Below, in pieces: positions 1 through 6,117 of a stretch of 7,866 bases of DNA. How positions within the stretch are numbered: the first letter of the stretch is position 1; every line of letters begins with the position of its first letter. The notes under the pieces are model-generated. The model was not told where the DNA came from. It searched no databases and saw only the letters and a list, made by a program, of their open reading frames with translations. A program made the translations under genes and the position numbers. This stretch comes from Candidatus Geoarchaeota archaeon. Its GTDB lineage: Archaea; Thermoproteota; Thermoprotei; Gearchaeales; WAQG01. Where the stretch lies: the NCBI GenBank assembly GCA_015520395.1, contig WAQG01000148.1:1-7866 (forward strand), written 5' to 3'.

Positions 1-251
1 AGGTTGAGGTATACTTATTTGGGAGCTTCGCCAGGGGTGACTGGCTTGAGGGTAGCGATGTCGATATTATTGTGGTTTCGCCAAACCTCCGAGGAATGGC
101 TCCAGAGAAGCGCTACCGCCTCATCCGCCTCCTCGCAGACCCATCCATCCCCATCGAGATACTAGCCTACACGCCCGAGGAATTCCAGGAGCTGAAAAAG
201 CGGAGCGTTGTTTTAAGAGATGCATCAAAATACTGGGTAAAACTCGCATAA
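1..251 (+). CDS. Minimal nucleotidyltransferase (MNT-type) protein, C-terminal part, 5' end outside the window
   Basis: The reading frame is open from base 3 to a TAA at 249-251, giving 82 visible residues; the start lies upstream of the window. The first visible residues hold the nucleotidyltransferase-fold signature: GS at visible residues 7-8, the ARG that follows, and the metal-binding pair SDVD (Asp19 and Asp21), closely matching the archaeal MNT pattern GSxARGxxxxxSDxDhhV. Glu52 in PIEIL is a candidate for the third acidic residue. The segment YTPEEFQEL near the end is typical of these small archaeal proteins. Family members transfer nucleotides to protein or RNA targets and are often antitoxins paired with a HEPN-domain toxin. 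No HEPN gene follows on the + strand here; a partner could only lie to the left of the window. The next gene is convergent, 103 nt away. The family assignment is firm; the biological role is not shown by the sequence. Confidence 0.85.
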   Translation, partial: VEVYLFGSFARGDWLEGSDVDIIVVSPNLRGMAPEKRYRLIRLLADPSIPIEILAYTPEEFQELKKRSVVLRDASKYWVKLA

Positions 252-354
252 ACCCAAAGTTCACCCAAAACCTAACGATCAGATCTGTCTCTATCTAATT
301 CCAGGGTTGACTTGGAGCCATGCAGCGATCTGTCTGAATGCCTTGAACAGCGCC

Positions 355-1023
355 TCAAAATGTGGCCACGCCTGAGAGCATCATTATAGCTACAGCTGAG
401 GCCACTATTAGTATATTGTCATCGATCGGTGGGAACTCGTAGCGCTCAACAACTGAAGCCACGACTCCTGCAGCCAGCCCGGGAAACCCCGCGTAGAGCA
501 GCCCGAGGGGCACCACAACCGCTACCATTGCTAGATTCCCCAGCCAGTGCTTGGTTCTACGCCTGAAGACCGTGTTTCGGACAAGCCCTGTAACCGCGTC
601 CCCAAATGCTATGAACATTGCCGGAACCACGGCTTTGAATGGGTCGTTTAGGACTATCCATAGGGCTGCAACGCTGAGACCCCAGCCGATACAGAAGTTC
701 ACCTCGAAGATGTTGTCCTCAACCTGGAACCAGTAGAGGAGGCGACCCGTCCTGTGTGGTATGTAGAGGAGGGCTGCAAGGAGTAGGGAGGCGATGAGGG
801 GCATGACGTAGCTTGTGAAGACATGTGGGGTTAGGAGAGCCATAACGCCGCCAGCAAGCATGTGGACAACCTTACGGTTATAGTAAACCGAAACCCTATG
901 GGGAAGGCCCCTACTCCTCATCCACGAGTAGAGGATCTTGGTAAGCCCCACGATCCCAAGGATGTATGCCAGGAAGCCCGCCGTAAATATAGCATCTGTT
1001 AAGAGACTATTTGAAAGCGCCAT
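355..1023 (-). CDS. Polyprenol/dolichol/phytol-kinase family integral membrane protein (CTP-dependent lipid kinase or cytidylyltransferase-like)
   Basis: This 222-residue, very hydrophobic protein has about six to seven predicted membrane segments. It carries the landmarks of the SEC59/DGK1/VTE5 lipid kinase family in order: RKVVH at residues 50-54, IAFGDAVTGLVRN at 138-150, a basic stretch with TKHWLGNLAM at 157-166 (where the family usually has KSxEGsxAm), and ERYEFPPIDDN at 193-203, the ASxxE...DDN motif near the C-terminus. Characterised relatives use CTP to phosphorylate dolichol, phytol or diacylglycerol. In an archaeon likely substrates are dolichol, for N-glycosylation carrier recycling, or geranylgeraniol, for ether-lipid precursor salvage; which one cannot be read from sequence. 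The ATG at 1021-1023 is chosen because a TATA box lies about 30 nt upstream, giving an almost leaderless transcript. It appears monocistronic and is convergent with the nucleotidyltransferase gene. Confidence 0.8.
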   Translation of the reverse strand: MALSNSLLTDAIFTAGFLAYILGIVGLTKILYSWMRSRGLPHRVSVYYNRKVVHMLAGGVMALLTPHVFTSYVMPLIASLLLAALLYIPHRTGRLLYWFQVEDNIFEVNFCIGWGLSVAALWIVLNDPFKAVVPAMFIAFGDAVTGLVRNTVFRRRTKHWLGNLAMVAVVVPLGLLYAGFPGLAAGVVASVVERYEFPPIDDNILIVASAVAIMMLSGVATF

Positions 1024-1049
1024 GACATGAGATATGAATCTCTAAAGGC

Positions 1050-1057
1050 TTTTAAAA
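1050..1057 (-). promoter_or_regulatory. TATA box of the lipid-kinase gene
   Basis: TTTTAAAA is centred about 30 nt ahead of the ATG at 1023 on the minus strand. With the usual archaeal spacing of about 26 nt, transcription would begin near 1027, leaving only a few leader bases. No Shine-Dalgarno sequence is visible, which fits a leaderless start. Confidence 0.6.
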
Positions 1058-1199
1058 TTTAGTATTAAGGCTAAGCTAGAATATCTATTCGTCTAACATT
1101 GCTTCAACTCCATAAAAAGGATACCCACCACATCATGGTTCTATCGGAAGAGTGATAGAAAGGCCCGTTAAACACTGGAAGGCTATTAGAGTTTATAGC

Positions 1200-1388
1200 T
1201 CATGGGGGATAGGTCGCGAAATGTATGCCGCTCAGCCCCCCTTCGAGAGAACTCATGAGGTGAGTATCCCTCCAATAAAACATCAAGCTAATGACTGCTA
1301 AGCTCACTGAACCATAGGCGTCATTACCCAACCTAGATATCTCCTCATATAATATTTGGAGGGTATTTAAAGTATCGTGTATATACAT
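1200..1388 (-). CDS. Hypothetical small protein, doubtful
   Basis: This is a 62-codon frame starting at ATG 1386-1388 and ending at TGA. I do not recognise the product. It has one moderately hydrophobic stretch (LAVISLMFYW, about residues 30-39) and ends in GIHFATYPP. It lies downstream of the CoA-transferase gene on the same strand, 48 nt after its stop. Against the long form, a good TATA-like box (1364-1371) falls inside the frame, so a transcript from it would begin near 1340, after the ATG. A TTG codon at 1329-1331 would then be the first in-frame start, giving about 43 residues. It could equally be chance coding in a short RNA gene or a gene remnant. Confidence 0.2.
   Translation of the reverse strand: MYIHDTLNTLQILYEEISRLGNDAYGSVSLAVISLMFYWRDTHLMSSLEGGLSGIHFATYPP
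1364..1371 (-). promoter_or_regulatory. Candidate TATA box in the intergenic stretch
   Basis: The minus-strand string TTTAAATA, preceded by a purine-containing context, resembles an archaeal TATA box. It would fire leftward with a start near 1340. It may serve the short frame or an unannotated RNA. A TATA-like string by itself is weak evidence in an AT-rich stretch. Confidence 0.3.
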
Positions 1389-1436
1389 GAGGATGCATCA
1401 GCTATTTCTCTACGAGAGCCGTGGGTTGAGGATAAT

Positions 1437-2621
1437 CTATTTACAGCAAACTGCGCCGGATTTTAGGAGGTGTTCTATCTCGACATCGGAGTATCCCAGC
1501 TCTTTAAGTATCTCGGAGCTGTGCTGTCCTTTAATGGGTGGTGGAAGCGAAGGCTGTGGACGTTTCCCATCTATAAGTGCTGGAAATAGGAGTTGTGTGA
1601 CTCTTCCGAGAGTTGGGTGCTTAACCGAGCCCAGCACCCCTGAAGCCGCCGTGTGGGGATCATTAAATACCTCGTTAAGCTCATACACCGGGCCGCATGG
1701 GACGCCAGCCTTACGAAGCAGCTCAACCCACTCATCCCTGTCCCGCCTCAAGAACACCTCCTCTAGGATGGGGATAAGGGCGTTCCTGTTCCTAACCCTG
1801 TCGACATTCGTTTTGAACCTGGGGTCGTCTATGAGTTCCTCTAGGCCCAAGGCCTTGCAGAGCCTGGACCAGAACCTCTCATTCGTTGCGGCGACGGCTA
1901 TGTATCGCCCATCCCCGCACTTGAAGGCCTGATATGGGACTATCGATGGGTGGGCTGACCCCATCCTGGGCGGGATCCTCCCGGTCATGAGATATATCAT
2001 TGCTATGTAGCTCATTCCGAAGATTGCGCTGTCGTAAAGGGAGACCTCTATACGCCTCCCCCTCCCTGTCCTGCCCCTCTCGATGAGGGCTGCAAGGATG
2101 GAGTTAGCTGCTATGAGGCCCGCAATTATGTCGAAGAGGGCGAAGGCAACCCTGACCGGCGGCCTCCCCTCCTCCCCCGTGCACATCATGAGCCCGCTCA
2201 TCGCCTGAAGGATGAGGTCGTAGGCAGGCCTCCCGGAGTAAGGGCTCCTGGATCCGAAGCCCCTGATGCTGCAGTAAATTATGTCTGGCCTGATCTCACG
2301 TGCCTTGCTGTAGCCTATGCCGAGGGAGTCGGCGACCCCAGGCCTGAAGTTCTCGATTATGACATCGCTCCCCTCAATCAGCCTTCTAGCAACCTCCCTG
2401 CCAGCCTCGGTCTTAAGGTTTATGATAATGCTCCTCTTATTCCTGTTTATGCTCATGAAGTAGGCGCTCTCCCCATCCACCAGGGGGGCCCAACTCCTCG
2501 TCTCGTCGCCAGCCGGTGGCTCAACCTTGATGACCTCCGCGCCCAGGTCGCCCAAAACCATGGTGGCTATAGGCCCCGCCAGAACCCTTGAAAAGTCGAG
2601 TATCCTGACGCCCTCCAACAT
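1437..2621 (-). CDS. Family III CoA-transferase (CaiB/BaiF/Frc superfamily)
   Basis: Transfers CoA from an acyl-CoA donor to a free carboxylic acid in the cytoplasm. From the chosen ATG the protein has 394 residues, the usual family length. Numbering from the upstream GTG at 2630 (three residues longer), it shows LDFSRVLAGP (11-20), the DLGAEVIKVEPP region (28-39), INRNKRSI and DVIIENFRPGV (89-99), YDLILQAMSG (137-146), and FALFDIIAG with Asp167. That Asp matches the catalytic Asp of formyl-CoA transferase (Asp169), which forms the aspartyl-acyl/CoA intermediates. The later VPYQAFKCGDGRYIAV and AGVPCGPVYELNEV blocks are also typical. ATG 2619-2621 is preferred over GTG because AGGTGA sits 5 nt upstream of it. 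The gene follows livF directly, so it is probably co-translated with the transporter. Substrate is not predictable from motifs: formate/oxalate, carnitine, succinate, aromatic or branched acids are all known in the family. Confidence 0.93.
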   Translation of the reverse strand: MLEGVRILDFSRVLAGPIATMVLGDLGAEVIKVEPPAGDETRSWAPLVDGESAYFMSINRNKRSIIINLKTEAGREVARRLIEGSDVIIENFRPGVADSLGIGYSKAREIRPDIIYCSIRGFGSRSPYSGRPAYDLILQAMSGLMMCTGEEGRPPVRVAFALFDIIAGLIAANSILAALIERGRTGRGRRIEVSLYDSAIFGMSYIAMIYLMTGRIPPRMGSAHPSIVPYQAFKCGDGRYIAVAATNERFWSRLCKALGLEELIDDPRFKTNVDRVRNRNALIPILEEVFLRRDRDEWVELLRKAGVPCGPVYELNEVFNDPHTAASGVLGSVKHPTLGRVTQLLFPALIDGKRPQPSLPPPIKGQHSSEILKELGYSDVEIEHLLKSGAVCCK

Positions 2622-2626
2622 GCCCT

Positions 2627-2632
2627 TCACCT
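2627..2632 (-). promoter_or_regulatory. Shine-Dalgarno that selects the CoA-transferase start
   Basis: AGGTGA is formed by the last two bases of the livF TAG stop plus the following GTGA. It lies 5 nt ahead of ATG 2619-2621. The in-frame GTG at 2628-2630 has no comparable site, so the site argues for the ATG start and for translational coupling to livF. Confidence 0.6.
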
Positions 2633-3356
2633 ATAGCCCGAGGTAGGCCTTCTTTATCCTCTCACTCCCCTCGAGCCTCTCCCTGCCCCCCTCGAGGACT
2701 ATCCTTCCCTGCTCAATCACGTAGCCGTAATCGGCGATCTGTAGGGCCATGTGGACGTTCTGCTCCACGAGGAGCACCGTTAAGCCTGCCTCGTCCCTAA
2801 GCCTCTTAATGACGTTTATCATGTCTATCACGAGTTTTGGGGCGAGTCCCAGGCTGGGTTCGTCGAGGAGCAGGAGGCTGGGCGACGCCATCAGTGCCCT
2901 CCCTATAGCCAGCATTTGTTGCTCCCCACCGCTCAGCGTCCCGGCAAGCTGGTTCCTCCTTTCTCTAAGCCTTGGAAACAGGTCGTAGACCAGCTTCAGG
3001 TTCTCATCGAACCTCTCCCTTGCCCTCTTGGTATAGGCCCCGAGCTCAAGGTTCTCGTAAACTGTCAACTGGGGCCACAGCCTCCTCCCCTCAGGAACCA
3101 TCACCAGCCCCAGGGCGGCCCTCCTGTGGGCGGGCAGCCTGGTTACGTCGAGTCCCCTGAACTTGACCGAGCCTCTCCAGGGTTTGAGCACTCCTGTGGC
3201 CACCCTTAAGGTAGTGGTCTTCCCAGCACCATTGCTGCCCAGGAGCACGGTTATCGTTCCTTCAACCACCCTAAGGCTGACGTTCCATAGAACCTGGGAC
3301 TCCCCGTAGCCCGCGTCTATCCCTGAAAGCTCAAGGAAGACTTTGCTGTCCGTCAC
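2631..3356 (-). CDS. livF: Branched-chain-amino-acid-type ABC transporter, ATP-binding subunit LivF
   Basis: One of the two cytoplasmic ATPases that power import through LivHM. The protein has 241 residues, normal for LivF. Motifs: Walker A GSNGAGKT (40-47), the LivF-type Q-loop region VPEGRRLWPQLTV (87-99), a canonical signature LSGGEQQ (141-147), Walker B LLLLD with catalytic Glu166, and a D-loop SLGLAP. The H-loop position is Gln199 (VEQN), as is normal in LivF. It starts with GTG, whose GTGA overlaps the TGA stop of livG by 4 nt, and GGAGGAGGG lies just upstream as ribosome-binding site. The stop abuts the CoA-transferase reading frame. This is the usual last gene of a liv cluster, except that here an enzyme gene follows. 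Confidence 0.96.
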   Translation of the reverse strand: MTDSKVFLELSGIDAGYGESQVLWNVSLRVVEGTITVLLGSNGAGKTTTLRVATGVLKPWRGSVKFRGLDVTRLPAHRRAALGLVMVPEGRRLWPQLTVYENLELGAYTKRARERFDENLKLVYDLFPRLRERRNQLAGTLSGGEQQMLAIGRALMASPSLLLLDEPSLGLAPKLVIDMINVIKRLRDEAGLTVLLVEQNVHMALQIADYGYVIEQGRIVLEGGRERLEGSERIKKAYLGL

Positions 3357-4123
3357 GCCCCCCTCCTCCGGACAAATCTTAGGGCTAGGGATGGGTCTCC
3401 AAGATAAGCCGTTATGACCTCAGGGTCGTTGGCTACCTCCTCCGGCGAGCCCTCCGAGATCTTCCTCCCATAGTGGAGGACGACTATACGCTCAGCTATG
3501 TTCATGACCGCGTGCATCACGTGCTCAACCATTATTATCGTGACACCCATCTCCTCATTCACCCTCTTTATCAACCCAAGGCTCTCCTCAATCTCCCTGG
3601 GGTTCAGGCCAGCGAGGGCCTCGTCGAGGAGCAGGAGCTCCGGCTCGGCCGACAGGGCCCTCGCAATTTCAAGAAGCTTCTTTTCATGTAGGGTCAGCTG
3701 GGATGCGAGGTGGTTGGCCTTTTCGCCCAGCCCAACGAACTCGACCATCCGGCGAGCAACTTCTCTGGCCTCACCCATCCCGATCTTCCCAGATCTTTTC
3801 CCAAAGAGGGCCCCTATCATGGCGTTCTCAAGGACGGTCATGTCGTTGAAGGGCTTCACTATCTGGTGGGTCTTCGCGATCCCCATCTTAGCTATCCTGT
3901 GGGCCGGCATCCCTGTTATATCCACGCCCTTAAAGATGACCCGCCCGCCCTCAGGCTTATACACCCCTGTTATGACGTTGAAAAGCGTTGTTTTCCCAGC
4001 GCCATTAGGCCCTATCAACCCGAGGATCTCCCCCCTCCTAACGCTAAAGCTCACCTCATCGACCGCCACAAGTCCTCCGAACCTCTTAGTGACGTTCTTG
4101 AGGTCAAGTATCACGTTCACCAT
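3353..4123 (-). CDS. livG: Branched-chain-amino-acid-type ABC transporter, ATP-binding subunit LivG
   Basis: Second ATPase of the importer. Numbered from the upstream GTG at 4138, it shows Walker A GPNGAGKT (43-50), Q-loop Gln92 in AKTHQIVKPF, Walker B LLLLD with catalytic Glu173, a D-loop AGLNPRE and H-loop His206 (MVEH). The signature is not LSGGQ but LTLHEKK (148-154), so the LivG side of one ATP site is non-consensus. The C-terminal tail GDPSLALRFVRRR is basic. I prefer ATG 4121-4123 because GGTGG lies 5 nt before it and MVNVILDLKNVTKRFGG is a typical LivG beginning. The GTG at 4136-4138, immediately after the livM stop, would add five residues and lacks a site. The 3' end overlaps livF by 4 nt. 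Confidence 0.95.
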   Translation of the reverse strand: MVNVILDLKNVTKRFGGLVAVDEVSFSVRRGEILGLIGPNGAGKTTLFNVITGVYKPEGGRVIFKGVDITGMPAHRIAKMGIAKTHQIVKPFNDMTVLENAMIGALFGKRSGKIGMGEAREVARRMVEFVGLGEKANHLASQLTLHEKKLLEIARALSAEPELLLLDEALAGLNPREIEESLGLIKRVNEEMGVTIIMVEHVMHAVMNIAERIVVLHYGRKISEGSPEEVANDPEVITAYLGDPSLALRFVRRRGA

Positions 4124-4138
4124 GCCAACCACCCCCAC

Positions 4139-5140
4139 CTACTCAAGGAGCTCCCTCAGCCTCACCCCCTGGAAGGTTAGCTTCCTTAGGATACCTATTA
4201 TCCCCTCAGGGGCGAAGAGTACGACCAGGCCAACTATTATGCCCAGGATGACGAGGTTCAGGCCGGGATAATGTATTAGGAGGAGGTCGTAGAGCCAGTA
4301 ATATATTATGCCGCCCACGATCGGGCCCGAGACCGTGCCGAGCCCGCCGATCACTATCATCACGATCATGTTTATCGAGTGGCCGAGGTGGAATATCCCC
4401 TCATCTACACCCCCGCCATTAAGGGCGAAGATGGCACCGAGCATTCCGGTGAAGAAGGCGCTCAACGTGAAGGCTATCGTCTTGTACTTTGCCGTGGGCA
4501 CTCCGAGAACCTCGGCCGCATCCTCATCCTCCTTAATCGCCAGTAGGCCCATCCCGAACCCCGACCTCCTAACCGCATAGTTGGTCAAGATTACCAGGAG
4601 GAAGGTGAGCAGCATCGCGTTAAACACATCCTCCTTAGGGACGATTGCCCAGGACGGCAGGATGACCTGGGCGCCATAGAACTGCTCCGGATTCAGGGTT
4701 GGGACAACCCCCTTAACTATGTAGAGGGCGGCGAAGTCCAGGCCTATCGTCGCTATCGCGAAGAACGCGCCCCTCAGCCTCAAGACGACAGCCCCTATGG
4801 TCGCAGCTACGGCGGCTGCCGCTAGGCCCGCCACCACGGCCACGGCGAAGACTCCGAGGCCCGCGCCCATCTTCTGGAGGCTGTTCATGGTCGGGACGAA
4901 GTAGACGAGGAGTATGTATGTGTAGGCGCCTATCCCGAGGAAGACGGCGTGGCCGAAGCTGACGTAGCCGGCGAACCCCATGATTATGTTAAGGGCAGCG
5001 GCTATCCCCAGGAAGTACATGAAGAGCATGAGGGCGTCGAGGGTCATCAGGCCGGCCAGTCTCTCGCCCAGTATGTATGCCACGACCACCACTATTAGGA
5101 GGAGGGTGGGGCTCTTGAGGTAGCCTGGAGCCCTGGACAC
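4139..5140 (-). CDS. livM: Branched-chain-amino-acid-type ABC transporter, permease subunit LivM
   Basis: One of two membrane permeases. The protein has 333 residues with about eight to ten hydrophobic segments. Family landmarks: GFAGYVSFGHAVFLGIGAY (55-73), the LRLRGAFFAIATIGL block (120-134), the cytoplasmic coupling-helix region SGFGMGLLAIKEDEDAAE (193-210), IGGLGTVSGPIVGG (264-277) and the C-terminal LFAPEGIIG (308-316). The start is GTG 5138-5140, strongly supported by a GGAGGTGA site 6 nt upstream. It follows livH by 6 nt, and its TAG stop immediately precedes the livG GTG codon. The assignment as LivM rather than LivH rests on the longer N-terminus, the LRLRGxxFA block and the gene order. 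Confidence 0.95.
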   Translation of the reverse strand: MSRAPGYLKSPTLLLIVVVVAYILGERLAGLMTLDALMLFMYFLGIAAALNIIMGFAGYVSFGHAVFLGIGAYTYILLVYFVPTMNSLQKMGAGLGVFAVAVVAGLAAAAVAATIGAVVLRLRGAFFAIATIGLDFAALYIVKGVVPTLNPEQFYGAQVILPSWAIVPKEDVFNAMLLTFLLVILTNYAVRRSGFGMGLLAIKEDEDAAEVLGVPTAKYKTIAFTLSAFFTGMLGAIFALNGGGVDEGIFHLGHSINMIVMIVIGGLGTVSGPIVGGIIYYWLYDLLLIHYPGLNLVILGIIVGLVVLFAPEGIIGILRKLTFQGVRLRELLE

Positions 5141-5146
5141 CGGGCG

Positions 5147-5154
5147 TCACCTCC
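5147..5154 (-). promoter_or_regulatory. Perfect Shine-Dalgarno for livM built over the livH stop codon
   Basis: GGAGGTGA matches the complement expected for the archaeal 16S rRNA tail. It lies 6 nt before the GTG start of livM, and its final TGA is the stop codon of livH. This fixes the livM start and suggests coupled translation of the two permeases. Confidence 0.75.
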
Positions 5155-6067
5155 TCCCAAAGAGGCCCTCAGGCTTGAAGAGCAGGACGAGGACGAGTAT
5201 CACGAAGGCTGTTGAGAGGGCTATTGGGTCGCTTGCCATTGGCGAATAGAGCTCCGCCACTATGACCTTCGACAACCCGTAAACAACCCCTATTATGACC
5301 CCGCCTATGAAGGAGCCGAGTATGCTCCCCAGCCCGCCCAGAACCACTATCACAAAGCCGAGGGGCGCGTACTTATAGGCCGTCCCTGGGATTATCGAGG
5401 ACTCGTAGAGAAGGACCAGGAAGCCCGAGAGGGCCGTCACCCCTATCGCCAGCATGGCGGTGAACATCTTTATCTTGACGGGATCTATCCCGACCAGGGC
5501 AGCCGCCTGAGAGTCCTGCATCACAGCCCTAATAGCCTTACCCACCATCGTCCTAGTGAGAAACAGGTGGACTGCAATAGTAATGAACAACGCCAGCACT
5601 GCGGCGAAGAGGTGGTTCATCTGTACGGCGACCGGGCCGAACTTGACCACCGAGGTTGGGCCAACATGCCAAAGCCCTATCCCCCGAGGCTCACTCCTCG
5701 TTACATGACTATACACATTGTAGAGCGCTATGCTTAAGGCGAACATCATCAGGAGCGTGGACATCTCAATCCTCAGAGTTATTATGTCGACCTTGCCGAC
5801 AAGCTTGTGAAGGAGAGCCCAGTAAATCGCAGCGCCAGCCGCGACGCCGATGGCCAGGGCGGCTAAAGCCCCCACCAAGGGGTTCAACCCATAAGTCACA
5901 TAGAGCCAGGCTATGGCGTAACCGCCGAGGAGGAGGAGCTCGCCATGCGCGAGGTTAACAACCTTCATTACACCCCAGAGGAGTGTGAGACCTATCGCCG
6001 CAACCCCTAAAACACACCCCCACATAAGCCCGCTCACAACATTTATGGCCAGTATCGAGACGTCCAT
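5147..6067 (-). CDS. livH: Branched-chain-amino-acid-type ABC transporter, permease subunit LivH
   Basis: Membrane permease that pairs with LivM. The protein has 306 residues with about eight hydrophobic segments. Diagnostic stretches are NLAHGELLLLGGY (38-50), the EAA-like coupling loop GKAIRAVMQDSQAAALVGID (176-195), GGLGSILGSFIGG (244-256) and the end LLFKPEGLFGR (295-305). The ATG at 6065-6067 has AGAGGGG six nt upstream. A 50-nt gap separates it from livJ and contains a T6 tract and a TATA-like box, so livH can be read from the livJ promoter or from an internal one. Downstream genes are packed without gaps. No missing motif or frameshift is seen. Confidence 0.96.
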   Translation of the reverse strand: MDVSILAINVVSGLMWGCVLGVAAIGLTLLWGVMKVVNLAHGELLLLGGYAIAWLYVTYGLNPLVGALAALAIGVAAGAAIYWALLHKLVGKVDIITLRIEMSTLLMMFALSIALYNVYSHVTRSEPRGIGLWHVGPTSVVKFGPVAVQMNHLFAAVLALFITIAVHLFLTRTMVGKAIRAVMQDSQAAALVGIDPVKIKMFTAMLAIGVTALSGFLVLLYESSIIPGTAYKYAPLGFVIVVLGGLGSILGSFIGGVIIGVVYGLSKVIVAELYSPMASDPIALSTAFVILVLVLLFKPEGLFGRR

Positions 6068-6087
6068 CCCAAACCCCTCTCAACTAG

Positions 6088-6093
6088 AAAAAA
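6088..6093 (-). terminator. T6 tract between livJ and livH, candidate attenuating terminator
   Basis: On the minus strand CCC is followed by TTTTTT, about 25 nt after the livJ stop. Archaeal RNA polymerase terminates at T-rich tracts without needing a hairpin. Partial termination here would leave more livJ mRNA than permease/ATPase mRNA, the usual stoichiometry for a binding-protein importer. No hairpin precedes it. Confidence 0.4.
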
Positions 6094-6106
6094 GGGTTGG
6101 ATTATA

Positions 6107-6114
6107 TGTATAAA
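6107..6114 (-). promoter_or_regulatory. Candidate internal TATA box for livHMGF and the CoA-transferase
   Basis: TTTATACA lies just after the livJ stop on the minus strand. With about 26-nt spacing it would start transcription near 6084, downstream of the T6 tract. The leader would be about 17 nt and carry the AGAGGGG site of livH. This position makes it a plausible second promoter, but only the short AT-rich match supports it. Confidence 0.35.
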
Positions 6115-6117
6115 GGC

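Larger units (their letters stand above)
1024..1436. other. 413-nt stretch between the lipid-kinase gene and the CoA-transferase gene, no convincing gene
   Basis: The stretch holds the kinase promoter at its left end, a weak 62-codon minus-strand frame (1200-1388) and a TATA-like box inside that frame. It also holds a hairpin with 7-bp arms, TTCTATC at 1139-1145 and GATAGAA at 1154-1160, with an 8-nt loop. A longer-range pairing on the + strand is possible between GGGGG near 1204 and CCCCC near 1237. I see no tRNA, no repeat array and no clear T-tract terminator for the operon that ends at 1437. Confidence 0.6.

Noticed and set aside
282..335. 9-bp direct repeat GATCTGTCT at 282-290 and 327-335 between the convergent genes
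   Set aside because: Only two short copies with no inverted ends, target-site pattern or promoter context; expected by chance in short intergenic DNA.
1387..1932. 181-codon + strand reading frame opposite the CoA-transferase
   Set aside because: Ser-rich shadow of the real gene on the other strand; no motif is seen. The TATA-like strings near 1364 do not outweigh the antisense position.
3498..4271. 257-codon + strand reading frame opposite livG and the end of livM
   Set aside because: It is antisense to well-supported transporter genes, has a Ser/Pro/Arg-rich composition typical of a shadow frame, and has no promoter or recognisable domain.
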